Assembly: GCF_024305035.1 (NCBI RefSeq)
Contig: NZ_JAMWZB010000012.1
Span: 1-64,000 of the forward strand
DNA: 64,000 nt
Direction: 5' to 3'
From: Algoriphagus sp.
Lineage (GTDB): Bacteria; Bacteroidota; Bacteroidia; Cytophagales; Cyclobacteriaceae
Translations under genes and position numbers: made by a program
Shown here: positions 45,118-53,948 of the stretch, piece by piece
How positions within the stretch are numbered: position 1 is the first letter of the stretch
Layout: every line of letters begins with the position of its first letter
Notes under the pieces: generated by a model
Told to the model about the DNA's origin: nothing
The model's input: the letters and a program-made list of their open reading frames with translations, nothing else
Databases searched by the model: none

Positions 45118-45945
45118 ATGAAGAAGTATATTTCTTATTTGATGACTGCTCTGATTGCGGCGCTTACTTTTGGCTGCGACTTCAATGACTCCCCCAGCTT
45201 AGAGGAAGGTCAAGCCCGGGTGAATTTTTATTTAGTCGATGCTCCGGGAGACTTTGATGAAGTTTGGGTCGAGGTACTTGCCCTACGGGTCAAAGCCGGT
45301 GAGATTGATCTGGTCAACCAGGAGGATGAGGAAGATGAATCCGCTTGGGAAGAAATTCCCTTTGAAAATGAAAGCCAGATGATCAATTTGTTGGATTTGA
45401 CGGGGAATAATTCCCAATTGCTTGGGGATGCTAATCTGCAAGCAGGTTCCATTCAGCAGCTGAGATTGATTCTCGGTGAAAATAACTATGTGGTCAAAGA
45501 TGGGGAGGAATTCCCCCTCAAAACCCCAAGTGCTCAGCAGAGCGGGTTAAAAATTAAATTGAATGAGGAGATCGAAGCCGGAAGTTCTTACGATTTGGTG
45601 ATTGATTTTGATGTGGCAAAATCCATCGTAGTAGCCGGAAATTCTGGAAATATTATTCTAAAGCCAGTTCTTCGGGCTTACCTGGATGAAACCGCTGGAA
45701 TAATGGGTCAGGTACTTCCTCAAGAAGCCATGCCGATAGCTGTTTCGACCACAGTGGATGGCGAAGCGGTGACTACCTTTACCGACGAAGATGGAAACTT
45801 TAAAATTCAAGGACTTGATCCGGGAACGTATGCTGTTTTAATAACACCCAATGAAGGATTTGTGCCCGTGACCATAGAGGGAATCTTGGTTGATGAGGGA
45901 GAAATTACCCAAATTGATCCTGTGGTGCTGGAAGAACAGCAATAA
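45118..45945 (+). CDS. DUF4382-type lipoprotein with carboxypeptidase-regulatory-like tail
   Basis: This 275-residue lipoprotein (start ATG 45118; signal ends in LTFGC) has the DUF4382-like core LVDAPGDFDEVWVEVLAL (about 39-56) and LRLILGENNYVVKDG. The C-terminal 80 residues form a CarboxypepD_reg-like domain (TTFTDEDGNFKIQGLDPGTYAV). Family members are calcium-loaded beta-sandwich lipoproteins of unknown job. It precedes a UUCG terminator and a second related gene. Confidence 0.82.
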   Translation: MKKYISYLMTALIAALTFGCDFNDSPSLEEGQARVNFYLVDAPGDFDEVWVEVLALRVKAGEIDLVNQEDEEDESAWEEIPFENESQMINLLDLTGNNSQLLGDANLQAGSIQQLRLILGENNYVVKDGEEFPLKTPSAQQSGLKIKLNEEIEAGSSYDLVIDFDVAKSIVVAGNSGNIILKPVLRAYLDETAGIMGQVLPQEAMPIAVSTTVDGEAVTTFTDEDGNFKIQGLDPGTYAVLITPNEGFVPVTIEGILVDEGEITQIDPVVLEEQQ

Positions 45946-45954
45946 GAAAATTTG

Positions 45955-45979
45955 AAAAGCCGGTTCGCCGGCTTTTTTT
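45955..45979 (+). terminator. terminator with UUCG tetraloop
   Basis: AAAAGCCGG, a TTCG loop and CCGGCTTTTTTT form a very stable hairpin with T tail, 10 bp past the stop codon of the first DUF4382-like gene and 48 bp before the second. Confidence 0.9.
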
Positions 45980-46026
45980 ATGCTCCTAGAAATCAGCCTT
46001 TGTCAAAATTGGACTAAATTTACATC

Positions 46027-46839
46027 GTGAAATTTCTTCAAATCATCTTTCTGTCGGTTTTTTCTCTCGGTTTTTTGGCTTCTTGTTCGCCAAGCGACTC
46101 AAGCCCACAATCCTTACTTAATGTGGTTTTGGTAGATGCACCGCCAGCTTACGATTCAGTTTTTGTTGAGATTCTTGGAGTTGATGTGACCGTCAATGTT
46201 GCAGGAAGGGACACCGAGGCACAAACTATTTTTATTCCTTACGATTTGGGGGATAAGGAAATCAAAGTTTCGGATTTAGTGGCAGGAGAGGTATTGCTTT
46301 TGGGCAGGAGTGCTTTGCCACCCGGTCAATTGGTGGAAATGAAGTTGATTTTGGGTGATAGACATTTTTTGTGGGAGGATGAGGATCGTTATCCCATACC
46401 CTTTACTGATGGCTTCTCCAGGGAAATTCCCCTAGCTGTAAATTTGATTTTGGAGCCTGGGTTTTCTTACGACGTGATCGTGGATTTTGATTTGGAAAAA
46501 TCCATTCAGACGATCCAGTCTGATCCACTTACTTTGCTTTTTACCCCGACTGTATCGGCCTTAATTCCTGGAACCTTCGGGGAAATTTCCGGAAACCTTG
46601 CTCCCAATACCTTGAGTCCTGCCCTAGTCGCAGCCAGTGAATCCGACACAGTAAGTACCCATACCAATGATTCAGGGAATTTTCTCTTGAGACTTCCTGC
46701 GGGGATATACGATCTTTTCATTGACCCGAAGAATGCGGATTATTTACCCGATACCCTCCAAAATGTGGAGGTGAAAAAGGGTGAATCCCTTTCCCTTGAT
46801 CCCATTACACTGAGCCCTATTCCTGCTGAAGATGACTAA
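46027..46839 (+). CDS. second DUF4382-type lipoprotein
   Basis: This 270-residue lipoprotein begins with GTG (46027) and has a signal ending in FLASC. It aligns in layout with the preceding lipoprotein: VLVDAPPAYDSVFVEILGV, then a long acidic beta-rich core and a final CarboxypepD_reg-like segment (THTNDSGNFLLRLPAGIYDL). The two genes look like an old tandem duplication with strong divergence. It overlaps ribD by 8 bp and so is read in the same transcript as ribD. Confidence 0.8.
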   Translation: MKFLQIIFLSVFSLGFLASCSPSDSSPQSLLNVVLVDAPPAYDSVFVEILGVDVTVNVAGRDTEAQTIFIPYDLGDKEIKVSDLVAGEVLLLGRSALPPGQLVEMKLILGDRHFLWEDEDRYPIPFTDGFSREIPLAVNLILEPGFSYDVIVDFDLEKSIQTIQSDPLTLLFTPTVSALIPGTFGEISGNLAPNTLSPALVAASESDTVSTHTNDSGNFLLRLPAGIYDLFIDPKNADYLPDTLQNVEVKKGESLSLDPITLSPIPAEDD

Positions 46840-47857
46840 GGATGAGCACTACATGCGGCGTGCTTTGGAGCTGGCTGAGTGGGGAAAGGGTCATGTCAGT
46901 CCCAACCCATTGGTTGGCTGTGTCCTAGTTTATCAGGACAAAATCATCGGCGAGGGATACCATCAGCGATATGGCGAAGCGCATGCTGAGGTCAACGCCA
47001 TCGCTTCGGTAGAGAATCAGGAATTACTCACCGAATCCACCGTTTATGTGACCTTAGAACCTTGTGCACATTTTGGGAAAACCCCGCCTTGTGCCCATCT
47101 TTTGGTTGAAAAAAAGGTCAAGAAAGTCGTGATTGCTGCGATGGACTCTAATCCTTTGGTAGGTGGAAAAGGGGTAGAAATTCTTAAAAATGCTGGAATA
47201 GAGGTGCATACAGGAATTTTGGAAAAAGCAGCACGTTGGCAAAATCGACGTTTTTTCACTCAGATCGAAAAAAACCGTCCTTACATTATCCTCAAATGGG
47301 CGCAAACCCAGGATGGATTTGTGGCCCGAAGTGATTTTTCGTCCAAGTGGATTTCCAATTCTCAAAGTCGACAATTGGTACACAAATGGCGCTCGGAAGA
47401 AGCTGCTATTTTGGTAGGGAAGAATACGGCCCTTTATGATGACCCTTCACTTGATGTGCGAGATTGGGTCGGGAAGAATCCGATTCGCCTGGTAATTGAC
47501 CAAGACTTATCCCTGCGGTCAAGCTTGAAACTTTTTGACCAAACTAACCCCACCATTTGTTACAATGTAAAAAAGGATGAGCTCAAGAAAAATTTAGAAT
47601 TCAAAAAGCTTTCTCCTCAATTTTCCTTGTCAGAACTAGTAGCTGATCTTCATGAGCGTAAAATTCAAAGCCTCATCGTCGAAGGTGGAGCCTTTGTTTT
47701 GAATCAATTTTTGCAAGCCGAACTTTGGGATGAGGCTCGTGTGTTTACTAGTCAAAATAAATTTACTGCAGGGATCAAAGCTCCTGCGCTTAGCTACGCT
47801 CCTTCAGAGCAAATTTGCATTCAAAACGATAATTTAGCCATTTACTATCATGTCTGA
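46832..47857 (+). CDS. ribD: bifunctional riboflavin deaminase/reductase RibD
   Basis: This 341-residue enzyme has a cytidine-deaminase-type N-terminal domain, zinc ligands H51 and catalytic E53 in HAEVNA, C78 and C87 in EPCAHFGKTPPCA. A C-terminal dihydrofolate-reductase-like reductase (about 150-341) follows (LKWAQTQDGFVAR, VEGGAFVLNQFL). It performs the second and third steps of riboflavin synthesis from GTP. It overlaps the genes at both ends by 8 bp. Confidence 0.95.
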   Translation: MTKDEHYMRRALELAEWGKGHVSPNPLVGCVLVYQDKIIGEGYHQRYGEAHAEVNAIASVENQELLTESTVYVTLEPCAHFGKTPPCAHLLVEKKVKKVVIAAMDSNPLVGGKGVEILKNAGIEVHTGILEKAARWQNRRFFTQIEKNRPYIILKWAQTQDGFVARSDFSSKWISNSQSRQLVHKWRSEEAAILVGKNTALYDDPSLDVRDWVGKNPIRLVIDQDLSLRSSLKLFDQTNPTICYNVKKDELKKNLEFKKLSPQFSLSELVADLHERKIQSLIVEGGAFVLNQFLQAELWDEARVFTSQNKFTAGIKAPALSYAPSEQICIQNDNLAIYYHV

Positions 47858-48332
47858 AAATTTATATATCCCCGAAACATCAACTAAATCTGAAACATAC
47901 CAAGCGATTATTCCACAAATCGAGTCCTTGATAAGTGGGGAACCGGATCTTTACGCAAACCTTTCAAATATTGCAGCTGCCTTAAAGCAGAGTTTTAACT
48001 TTTTTTGGGTAGGATTTTACCTGGTTAAAGAAAATCAGTTGGTTTTGGGGCCATTTCAAGGACCGATTGCCTGCACTCGGATTTCTTATGGAGCCGGAGT
48101 TTGCGGGACTGCTTGGTCGGAGGGCAAAACCCAGCTTGTACCTGATGTGGATGCTTTTCCAGGACATATTGCCTGTAGTGCCGCCAGTAAATCAGAGATC
48201 GTGGTACCCGTTTTTAAGGACAGTCAGGTAGCGATGGTTTTGGATGTGGACAGTGATCAGCTCAATGATTTTGATGAGACAGATCAATTGTACTTGGAAA
48301 GGTTAATGGGAATTTTGGCTTCAAAAATTTAA
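47850..48332 (+). CDS. msrC: free methionine-(R)-sulfoxide reductase (GAF domain)
   Basis: This 160-residue GAF-fold enzyme reduces free Met-R-sulfoxide. The three active cysteines are C75, C85 and C109, with spacing (10 and 24) equal to E. coli fRMsr (C84/C94/C118), in PIACTRI, GVCGTAW and HIACSAA. It overlaps the end of ribD by 8 bp, so it should be cotranscribed with it. The gene converges on the possible TPK-like gene with 4-bp overlap. Confidence 0.93.
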   Translation: MSENLYIPETSTKSETYQAIIPQIESLISGEPDLYANLSNIAAALKQSFNFFWVGFYLVKENQLVLGPFQGPIACTRISYGAGVCGTAWSEGKTQLVPDVDAFPGHIACSAASKSEIVVPVFKDSQVAMVLDVDSDQLNDFDETDQLYLERLMGILASKI

Positions 48333-48937
48333 AGGCTCTCCCCTATCCAAAATATGGATGAGGCTCGAAATTCTGTGATTCCTTCAGGCACTTCAACCAT
48401 TGTGGCGTAGTGGATAGGCAAAATCAAATTTCCGTTCGAATTTTCGATTTCGATCGGCATGCCCTCCTTTCCATAAATTTCAATGGTCCCTGCAGCCAAC
48501 CATTTTTTGAAAGGAGTTGATTTTATGGGATAAAAACGCCACTGGTTCTCGAAAACAGTCAAATCCATCCACTGAATAAAAGGATCGAGTTCAGATACGT
48601 GTTGATGAGCAAACCCAACTAAATGCGCCCCAGAATGCCCTGATGCATGAAGGTAATGAAGACCCTCTGCTAAAAATTCCTGCGGGTTGCAAGTTAGAAA
48701 TCGAAGGGGGTACTGCTGTTCAAGGAGAGAAAGGTTTTTACGCTGAAATTCTTCCGTAGCTAGAATAACGTCTATTTTTACCCCCCAGCTCAAAACTTCA
48801 TCTACACTTTCTTGGCAAACCAGCAGGGTGGGAACCCATTCCAAAAGTGAAGCCACTTGATCAAATTTGATCAGGTGGGTGTTCAGTATAAAAACCGCCG
48901 GCTCTTGCTGCTCTTTGACAAAATGATGTGAGGACAT
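48329..48937 (-). CDS. possible thiamine-pyrophosphokinase-like protein
   Basis: This is a 202-residue soluble protein that I cannot place with certainty. A segment VDEVLSWGVKIDVILATEEF (about 44-63) resembles the TPK motif around the thiamine-binding aspartate, and the N-terminal ILNTHLIKFDQVASLL / VPTLLVCQESVDEV fold is plausible for the TPK catalytic domain, but the usual Asp-Ser-Asp residues are not obvious. Bacteroidota have such divergent members. It touches the dipeptidase gene by 1 bp on the same strand. Confidence 0.45.
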   Translation of the reverse strand: MSSHHFVKEQQEPAVFILNTHLIKFDQVASLLEWVPTLLVCQESVDEVLSWGVKIDVILATEEFQRKNLSLLEQQYPLRFLTCNPQEFLAEGLHYLHASGHSGAHLVGFAHQHVSELDPFIQWMDLTVFENQWRFYPIKSTPFKKWLAAGTIEIYGKEGMPIEIENSNGNLILPIHYATMVEVPEGITEFRASSIFWIGESL

Positions 48938-49917
48938 TAGAAATGGAGTTTTTGATAAAAGCGGAAAGCATTTTCGGATGCCAACTTTTGGAGTTGATTT
49001 TCAGTGAGTTGTTTTCCCAATTCCTTTAAAATCAAAGGGTATTTGGAAGCGTCTTCTGCTAAGGGGAAATAGAAGGGATGTCGGCTTTTGTCGGGGAAAT
49101 CGGAAGTGTAGAAGAAATCAGCCCCAAAGCATTGCGCATTTTCTCCTCCGATCTTAATCCCGTGAAGCAGATGGTCAAAGAGTCGATTAGGGACTTCATT
49201 ATCTAAAAAAGCCCGAAGAAAATTGACCCCGATGATTCCCCCTTCCTTGATGATTTCTTGAGCAAACTCATCACTCAGGTTTCGTTTATGATTCCAAATT
49301 GAACGAAAATTGGAATGACTGGCGATTACCGGAATTTTTAAATTTTGGTTGTTGATATGGGTTAAAATTCCTTCAGCTAAAAGGTCAGAGGTATGGGAAA
49401 GGTCAATCGGGATATTTTTCCCGGACATGTAATCCAAAAGCCTTTTTCCATCATCTTTCAATCCGATGCCCTCTGTATAATTGCCTCCTCCAAAACGATT
49501 TTCGGTATGATGGGTCAGGCTGATGTAGGCAAGACGACCCACTTTTTCTAAAATTAAATCAAATTGACGATAGATTTCTGTCCAGCTGGCGGCTTCATTG
49601 CCGATTCCAGCCGCATTTTCTATTGCTGCAAAAATTCCGATTTTGGTGGGATGAAAATCTGAACTCGGCTGATAGGCATAAAAAGTATCAGGGTATTTTT
49701 CGCTTAGCTCCCTGAATAAATCTGCCTGTTTAAGCCCTAACTGCATGGATTCGGTACGGACATCGGTATAAATTGCCGTGACTTGGACTTTGACATTTCC
49801 CTGCTTAAGAAAAGGGACTGCACAGGCAATTTCCTTTGGATTGAAAGGATCCCCGAAGGGATATTTTGCTAAATAGGAAAGCAAATCACAATGAAGATCA
49901 AAGACTGGAAAGGACAT
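48937..49917 (-). CDS. membrane dipeptidase family (M19) peptidase
   Basis: This 326-residue TIM-barrel zinc peptidase starts at ATG 49917 (MSFPVFDLHCDLLSYL); HxD of the metal site is FDLHCDLL. It also has IDLSHTSD (metal bridging region), VIASHSNFR (third histidine) and the later FGADFFYTSDFP. M19 enzymes cleave dipeptides with a D- or L-residue and some act on beta-lactams or cysteinyl-glycine. No signal peptide, so it is probably cytoplasmic. The gene precedes a possible TPK-like gene. Confidence 0.9.
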   Translation of the reverse strand: MSFPVFDLHCDLLSYLAKYPFGDPFNPKEIACAVPFLKQGNVKVQVTAIYTDVRTESMQLGLKQADLFRELSEKYPDTFYAYQPSSDFHPTKIGIFAAIENAAGIGNEAASWTEIYRQFDLILEKVGRLAYISLTHHTENRFGGGNYTEGIGLKDDGKRLLDYMSGKNIPIDLSHTSDLLAEGILTHINNQNLKIPVIASHSNFRSIWNHKRNLSDEFAQEIIKEGGIIGVNFLRAFLDNEVPNRLFDHLLHGIKIGGENAQCFGADFFYTSDFPDKSRHPFYFPLAEDASKYPLILKELGKQLTENQLQKLASENAFRFYQKLHF

Positions 49918-50026
49918 GGGAGGGCTTTTGGGCAAAGTAAACCAAAAAAATGGGTGTTTTTTAATACTTTTAGGTCGAAATTTGGTTTAATCACTGAGTA
50001 CAACAAACTAGTTAAAAACAAAAATT

Positions 50027-50539
50027 ATGGCTTTGACCCCTCCTTTTAATTTCAAAAAATGGATTGATGAAAACCGGCATTTGCTCAAGCCTCCTGTTGG
50101 AAATCAGCAGGTCTTCAAAGGCAATGATGATTTTATTGTCATGGTAGTCGGTGGTCCAAATTCTAGAAAGGATTATCACTATGACGAGGGAGAAGAATTT
50201 TTTTATCAGTTGGAAGGGGATATCTTGCTGAAAGTCATCGATGAGGGTCAACCTAAAGATATTGAAATCAAAGAAGGCGAAATATTTCTCCTACCTCCCA
50301 AAGTTCCACATTCCCCCCGAAGACCAGCAAACACGGTAGGCTTGGTAGTGGAACGATACCGAAGGGCTGGAGAGAAGGACGGTTTTATTTGGCATTGCGA
50401 AAACTGCGGAAATCTGCTTTATGAAGAATACGTCGAGCTGACTGATATCGTCAATCAATTGCCTCCGATCATGGATCGTTTTTGGAGTAATATGGAGCAC
50501 CGAACCTGCAAAAAATGTGGGACGGTTATGGAAAAGTAG
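50027..50539 (+). CDS. nbaC: 3-hydroxyanthranilate 3,4-dioxygenase
   Basis: This 170-residue cupin opens 3-hydroxyanthranilate to ACMS, which closes to quinolinate for NAD synthesis. Iron ligands are in DYHYDEGEEFFYQ (H, E) and VPHSPRRP (H). The bacterial C-terminal rubredoxin-like zinc site is present: WHCENCGN and CKKCGT. It is the first gene of a three-gene kynurenine cluster and starts 110 bp from the dipeptidase, transcribed away from it. Confidence 0.95.
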   Translation: MALTPPFNFKKWIDENRHLLKPPVGNQQVFKGNDDFIVMVVGGPNSRKDYHYDEGEEFFYQLEGDILLKVIDEGQPKDIEIKEGEIFLLPPKVPHSPRRPANTVGLVVERYRRAGEKDGFIWHCENCGNLLYEEYVELTDIVNQLPPIMDRFWSNMEHRTCKKCGTVMEK

Positions 50540-50623
50540 TGGCAATATCTGTTTCTGCATGTGGGAAAGCAATTTAATGCCCACCTTTAGGCCTTGGTCT
50601 AAGAATAATTGACCTCAAAAATT

Positions 50624-51910
50624 ATGAACTTAAAAACAGTTGAATTCTCTGAGTCTTTTGCCAGAGAGATGGACTTCAAAGATTCGCTTGCACAGTTTAG
50701 ATCCCGTTTTTACTTTCCCAAAGTAAAGGGTCAAGAAGCAATCTATTTTTGTGGGAATTCACTTGGTCTTCAACCCAAAATGGTTAAAGATTACCTAGAC
50801 CAAGAGTTAAAAAACTGGGCAGAATTGGCAGTAGACGGTCATTTTCAGGGAGAGGATGCCTGGTATCATATTCGGAAAAAATCCAAACCGGCATTGGCCG
50901 AAATTCTCGGCGCTCAGGAACATGAGGTAGTGGCAATGAATAATTTGAGCGTAAACCTGCACTTGTTGATGGTATCCTTTTATCGCCCAACGGCTGAGCG
51001 ATTTAAAATCATCATTGAAAAGGGAGCCTTTCCTTCCGATCAGTACATGCTGGAAAGTCAAGTCAAATTCCATGGTTTGAACCCCGATGAGGTGATCGTT
51101 GAGTTGGGCCCGAGAGCTGGAGAGTATACGCTTCGAACCGAAGACATTTTAGCTGAAATTCGAAATCAAGGGGATCAGCTCGCTTTGGTCAATATGGCAG
51201 GACTGCAATATTATACCGGACAACTTTTTGATATGAAAGCCATTACTGCTGCCGCACATGAGGTAGGTGCTTTAGCAGGTTTTGATTTGGCTCATGCGGT
51301 GGGAAATGTTCCTCTTCAGCTTCATGACTGGGAGGTAGACTTTGCAACTTGGTGTAGCTATAAGTATTTGAATTCTGGTCCGGGAAATGTTTCCGGAATT
51401 TTTGTTCATGAGCGATTTGCCGAACGACCTGACTTGCCGCGCTTTGCAGGCTGGTGGGGCCATGACGAAGGACAGCGATTTGCCATGGAAAAAGGGTTTT
51501 TGCCCATGTTTGGTGCCGATGGTTGGCAGCTCGCTAATTCTAATGTACTCGCTCTGGCTGCCCATCAAGCGTCTTTGGATATCTTTCAGGAAGCTGGAAT
51601 TCAAAGATTGCGTGAGAAAAGTGAACAATTAACGGGCTATTTGGAGTTTTTAATAAATAAAATCAGTGGTGAATCTGGGATTTTAGAAATAATTACGCCT
51701 GAAAATCGAAGTCAAAGAGGCTGTCAGTTATCTTTGCTCATTCATCGCGGCGGTAAGACTGTTTTCGATGAGTGGTATCAGCAAGGGGTAGTGGGCGACT
51801 GGAGACATCCCAATGTTATTCGTTTGGCCCCTACGCCACTTTACAACAGTTTCATGGATGTGTTTCGCTTTGGCAAGATTCTGGAACAATCCCTTAAAAA
51901 ATTCGCTTAA
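50624..51910 (+). CDS. kynU: kynureninase
   Basis: This 428-residue PLP enzyme cleaves kynurenine or 3-hydroxykynurenine to (hydroxy)anthranilate plus alanine. I use ATG 50624 (MNLKTVEFS). Motifs: YFCGNSLGLQP (about 48-58), FDLAHAVGNVPLQLHDWEVDF (Asp for PLP and the His region) and WCSYKYLNSGPG with the Schiff-base lysine in SYKY. It is followed 24 bp later by kmo. Product goes to the dioxygenase gene before it. Confidence 0.96.
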   Translation: MNLKTVEFSESFAREMDFKDSLAQFRSRFYFPKVKGQEAIYFCGNSLGLQPKMVKDYLDQELKNWAELAVDGHFQGEDAWYHIRKKSKPALAEILGAQEHEVVAMNNLSVNLHLLMVSFYRPTAERFKIIIEKGAFPSDQYMLESQVKFHGLNPDEVIVELGPRAGEYTLRTEDILAEIRNQGDQLALVNMAGLQYYTGQLFDMKAITAAAHEVGALAGFDLAHAVGNVPLQLHDWEVDFATWCSYKYLNSGPGNVSGIFVHERFAERPDLPRFAGWWGHDEGQRFAMEKGFLPMFGADGWQLANSNVLALAAHQASLDIFQEAGIQRLREKSEQLTGYLEFLINKISGESGILEIITPENRSQRGCQLSLLIHRGGKTVFDEWYQQGVVGDWRHPNVIRLAPTPLYNSFMDVFRFGKILEQSLKKFA

Positions 51911-51934
51911 CAAAGCGTGGGAAAAAAACTCCTC

Positions 51935-53287
51935 ATGGAAAAAAACGAAATTACCATATTGGGCGCTGGTTTGATCGGCACCCTAATGGCCATATATCTC
52001 AAAAAACAAGGACTTGGCGTAACCGTTTACGACAAGCGTCCAGACAAGCGAAAAACGCTCGTCGACGAAGGGGGAAGATCCATCAATATGGCACTTAGCC
52101 ATCGAGGATGGAAAAGCCTTGAGCAGGTGGGCCTAAAAGACAAAGTTTTACCTTTGGCCATTCCGATGTTTGGACGAAAAGTTCACGATGAACACGGCGG
52201 AACGGCTTTTATTTCCTATGGAAAAGAGGATCAGGCAATTTATTCTATTTCCAGGGGAAAATTCAATCAGCTGCTAGCCGAAGAGGCTGAGCGTTTAGGT
52301 GCTGAGATTCGTTTTGAGCATAAATTTTTGGATGTAAATTTTGAAAATCAGGAAATCATTTTTGAAACCAAGGAGGGAAAACTAAAGCAGACAGTTCCGG
52401 TAATCATTGGGGCAGATGGAGCATATTCTGCACTCAGAACGGCGATGCAAAAGCAAATTCGCTTTAACTATCGCCAAGAATATATTTCACATGGCTACAA
52501 AGAACTGACCATCCCTCCTACTGCAGAGGGAGAATTTGCGATGGATCCCAATGCGCTGCACATCTGGCCGAGGGGGAAGTTTATGCTGATCGCCTTACCT
52601 AATCCCGATCAATCTTTTACCTGCACCTTGTTTCTTCCTTTTGAAGGTACTAAAGTATGCTTTGAAAAAATCAATGATGAATTCGATTTGGAGCAGGTTT
52701 TTCGGTCCTACTTTGATGACGCCTATCATTTGATGCCGGATTTGAAAAAGGAATACTTTAAGAACCCGACTTCCGCCTTGATTAATGTAGAGTGCTATCC
52801 CTGGGTCAAAGGGCATAGTTTACTTCTTGGAGACGCTTCCCATGCGATGGTTCCTTTTTATGGTCAGGGAATGAATTGTGGCTTTGAGGATTGCTTTGTC
52901 CTGAATCAATTGATTGAGAAGTATGGGTTAAATTCTTGGGATTTGGTTTTTGAAAAATTCCAGAAAAAGAGAAAACCTGATACGGATGCGATCTGTCAGT
53001 TGGCCATGGAGAATTTTATTGAGATGCGGGATTCAGTAGCTGATCCGAAATTTATAATCCGAAAAAAGATCGAGGCCAAACTTCATGAGCTTTATCCCAA
53101 AGAATGGATTCCGCTTTATTCCATGGTTACTTTTTCGGATATGGGCTATGCCGAGGCCTATGCACAGGGAAAATTGCAAGAAGCCATCATGGATAAAGTC
53201 ATGGCTGATCCTTTGATAACTGAAAATTGGGATAAGCTGGATTACTTAGATATCATAGACAAAATGGAAACGGCTAAGGCTGTTTAA
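51935..53287 (+). CDS. kmo: kynurenine 3-monooxygenase
   Basis: This 450-residue flavoprotein hydroxylates kynurenine at C3 using NADPH and oxygen. FAD-binding ILGAGLIGTLMAIYL (about 7-21), GADGAYSALR and HSLLLGDASHAMVPFYGQGM (the GD motif) are seen, with a C-terminal membrane-related helix. The ATG 51935 (MEKNEI) gives a standard start; an upstream GTG also exists. With kynU and the dioxygenase it makes a nearly complete route from kynurenine to quinolinate. Confidence 0.96.
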   Translation: MEKNEITILGAGLIGTLMAIYLKKQGLGVTVYDKRPDKRKTLVDEGGRSINMALSHRGWKSLEQVGLKDKVLPLAIPMFGRKVHDEHGGTAFISYGKEDQAIYSISRGKFNQLLAEEAERLGAEIRFEHKFLDVNFENQEIIFETKEGKLKQTVPVIIGADGAYSALRTAMQKQIRFNYRQEYISHGYKELTIPPTAEGEFAMDPNALHIWPRGKFMLIALPNPDQSFTCTLFLPFEGTKVCFEKINDEFDLEQVFRSYFDDAYHLMPDLKKEYFKNPTSALINVECYPWVKGHSLLLGDASHAMVPFYGQGMNCGFEDCFVLNQLIEKYGLNSWDLVFEKFQKKRKPDTDAICQLAMENFIEMRDSVADPKFIIRKKIEAKLHELYPKEWIPLYSMVTFSDMGYAEAYAQGKLQEAIMDKVMADPLITENWDKLDYLDIIDKMETAKAV

Positions 53288-53301
53288 ACACCAAAAATTT
53301 T

Positions 53302-53910
53302 ATGGAAAAACCTGATTTCAATACCAAAGAAGTAACTAAAATCATCCGTGGTCGACGCTCGATGTTTGTGGCTCAATTTAAGGAAAATGACCCGGTGGAT
53401 GATGCGATTATAGAAGAAATGCTCGAAAACGCGAATTGGGCACCGACACATAAGTTAACTCAGCCTTGGCGCTTTATTGTGTACACCGGGGAAGGAATCA
53501 AAAAATTTGCGGACTATCAGGCGGATCTCTATAAATTGCGGGCAGAGAAAAATGGGACTCCATTTCTTGAGGCAACGTATCAGAAATTCAAAGAAAACCC
53601 GCTAAAAGCCTCTCATATTATTGCCATTTTGATGAAGCGAACAGAAGGTTCGGGGATTCCTGTGATGGAAGAAATTGCGGCGGTTTCCATGGCAGTACAA
53701 AATATGTATTTGACCGCATCTGCACATGGTCTTGCTGCCTATTGGGGAACAGGTGGACCTACTTTTTGGCCAGAGGCTCGAGAGGATTTCGGATTGGATG
53801 GAGAGGATTTGCTGATGGGATTTTTCTACGTAGCAAAACCGGCCACTGATCGCTGGCCGGAAGGAAAAAGAGCAGCCCTCTCCGAAAAAGTCGCTTGGAT
53901 AAGAGAATAA
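53302..53910 (+). CDS. nitroreductase-family flavoprotein
   Basis: This 202-residue FMN protein has RGRRSMFVAQF (FMN phosphate arginine), NWAPTHKLTQPWRF and the central HGLAAYWGTGG segment typical of the NADPH nitroreductase family. It reduces nitro groups, quinones or flavins; the natural substrate is unknown. It starts 14 bp after kmo and may share its transcript. The terminator follows at 53916-53948. Confidence 0.88.
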   Translation: MEKPDFNTKEVTKIIRGRRSMFVAQFKENDPVDDAIIEEMLENANWAPTHKLTQPWRFIVYTGEGIKKFADYQADLYKLRAEKNGTPFLEATYQKFKENPLKASHIIAILMKRTEGSGIPVMEEIAAVSMAVQNMYLTASAHGLAAYWGTGGPTFWPEAREDFGLDGEDLLMGFFYVAKPATDRWPEGKRAALSEKVAWIRE

Positions 53911-53948
53911 AAAAAGGCTAGTCGAAAATTTTCGACTAGCCTTTTTTT
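53911..53948. terminator. bidirectional terminator between nitroreductase and guaB
   Basis: GGCTAGTCGAA and TTCGACTAGCC form an 11-bp GC-rich stem with an AATT-centred loop, with A runs on the left and T runs on the right. It ends both the kynurenine/nitroreductase transcript and guaB. Confidence 0.9.
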
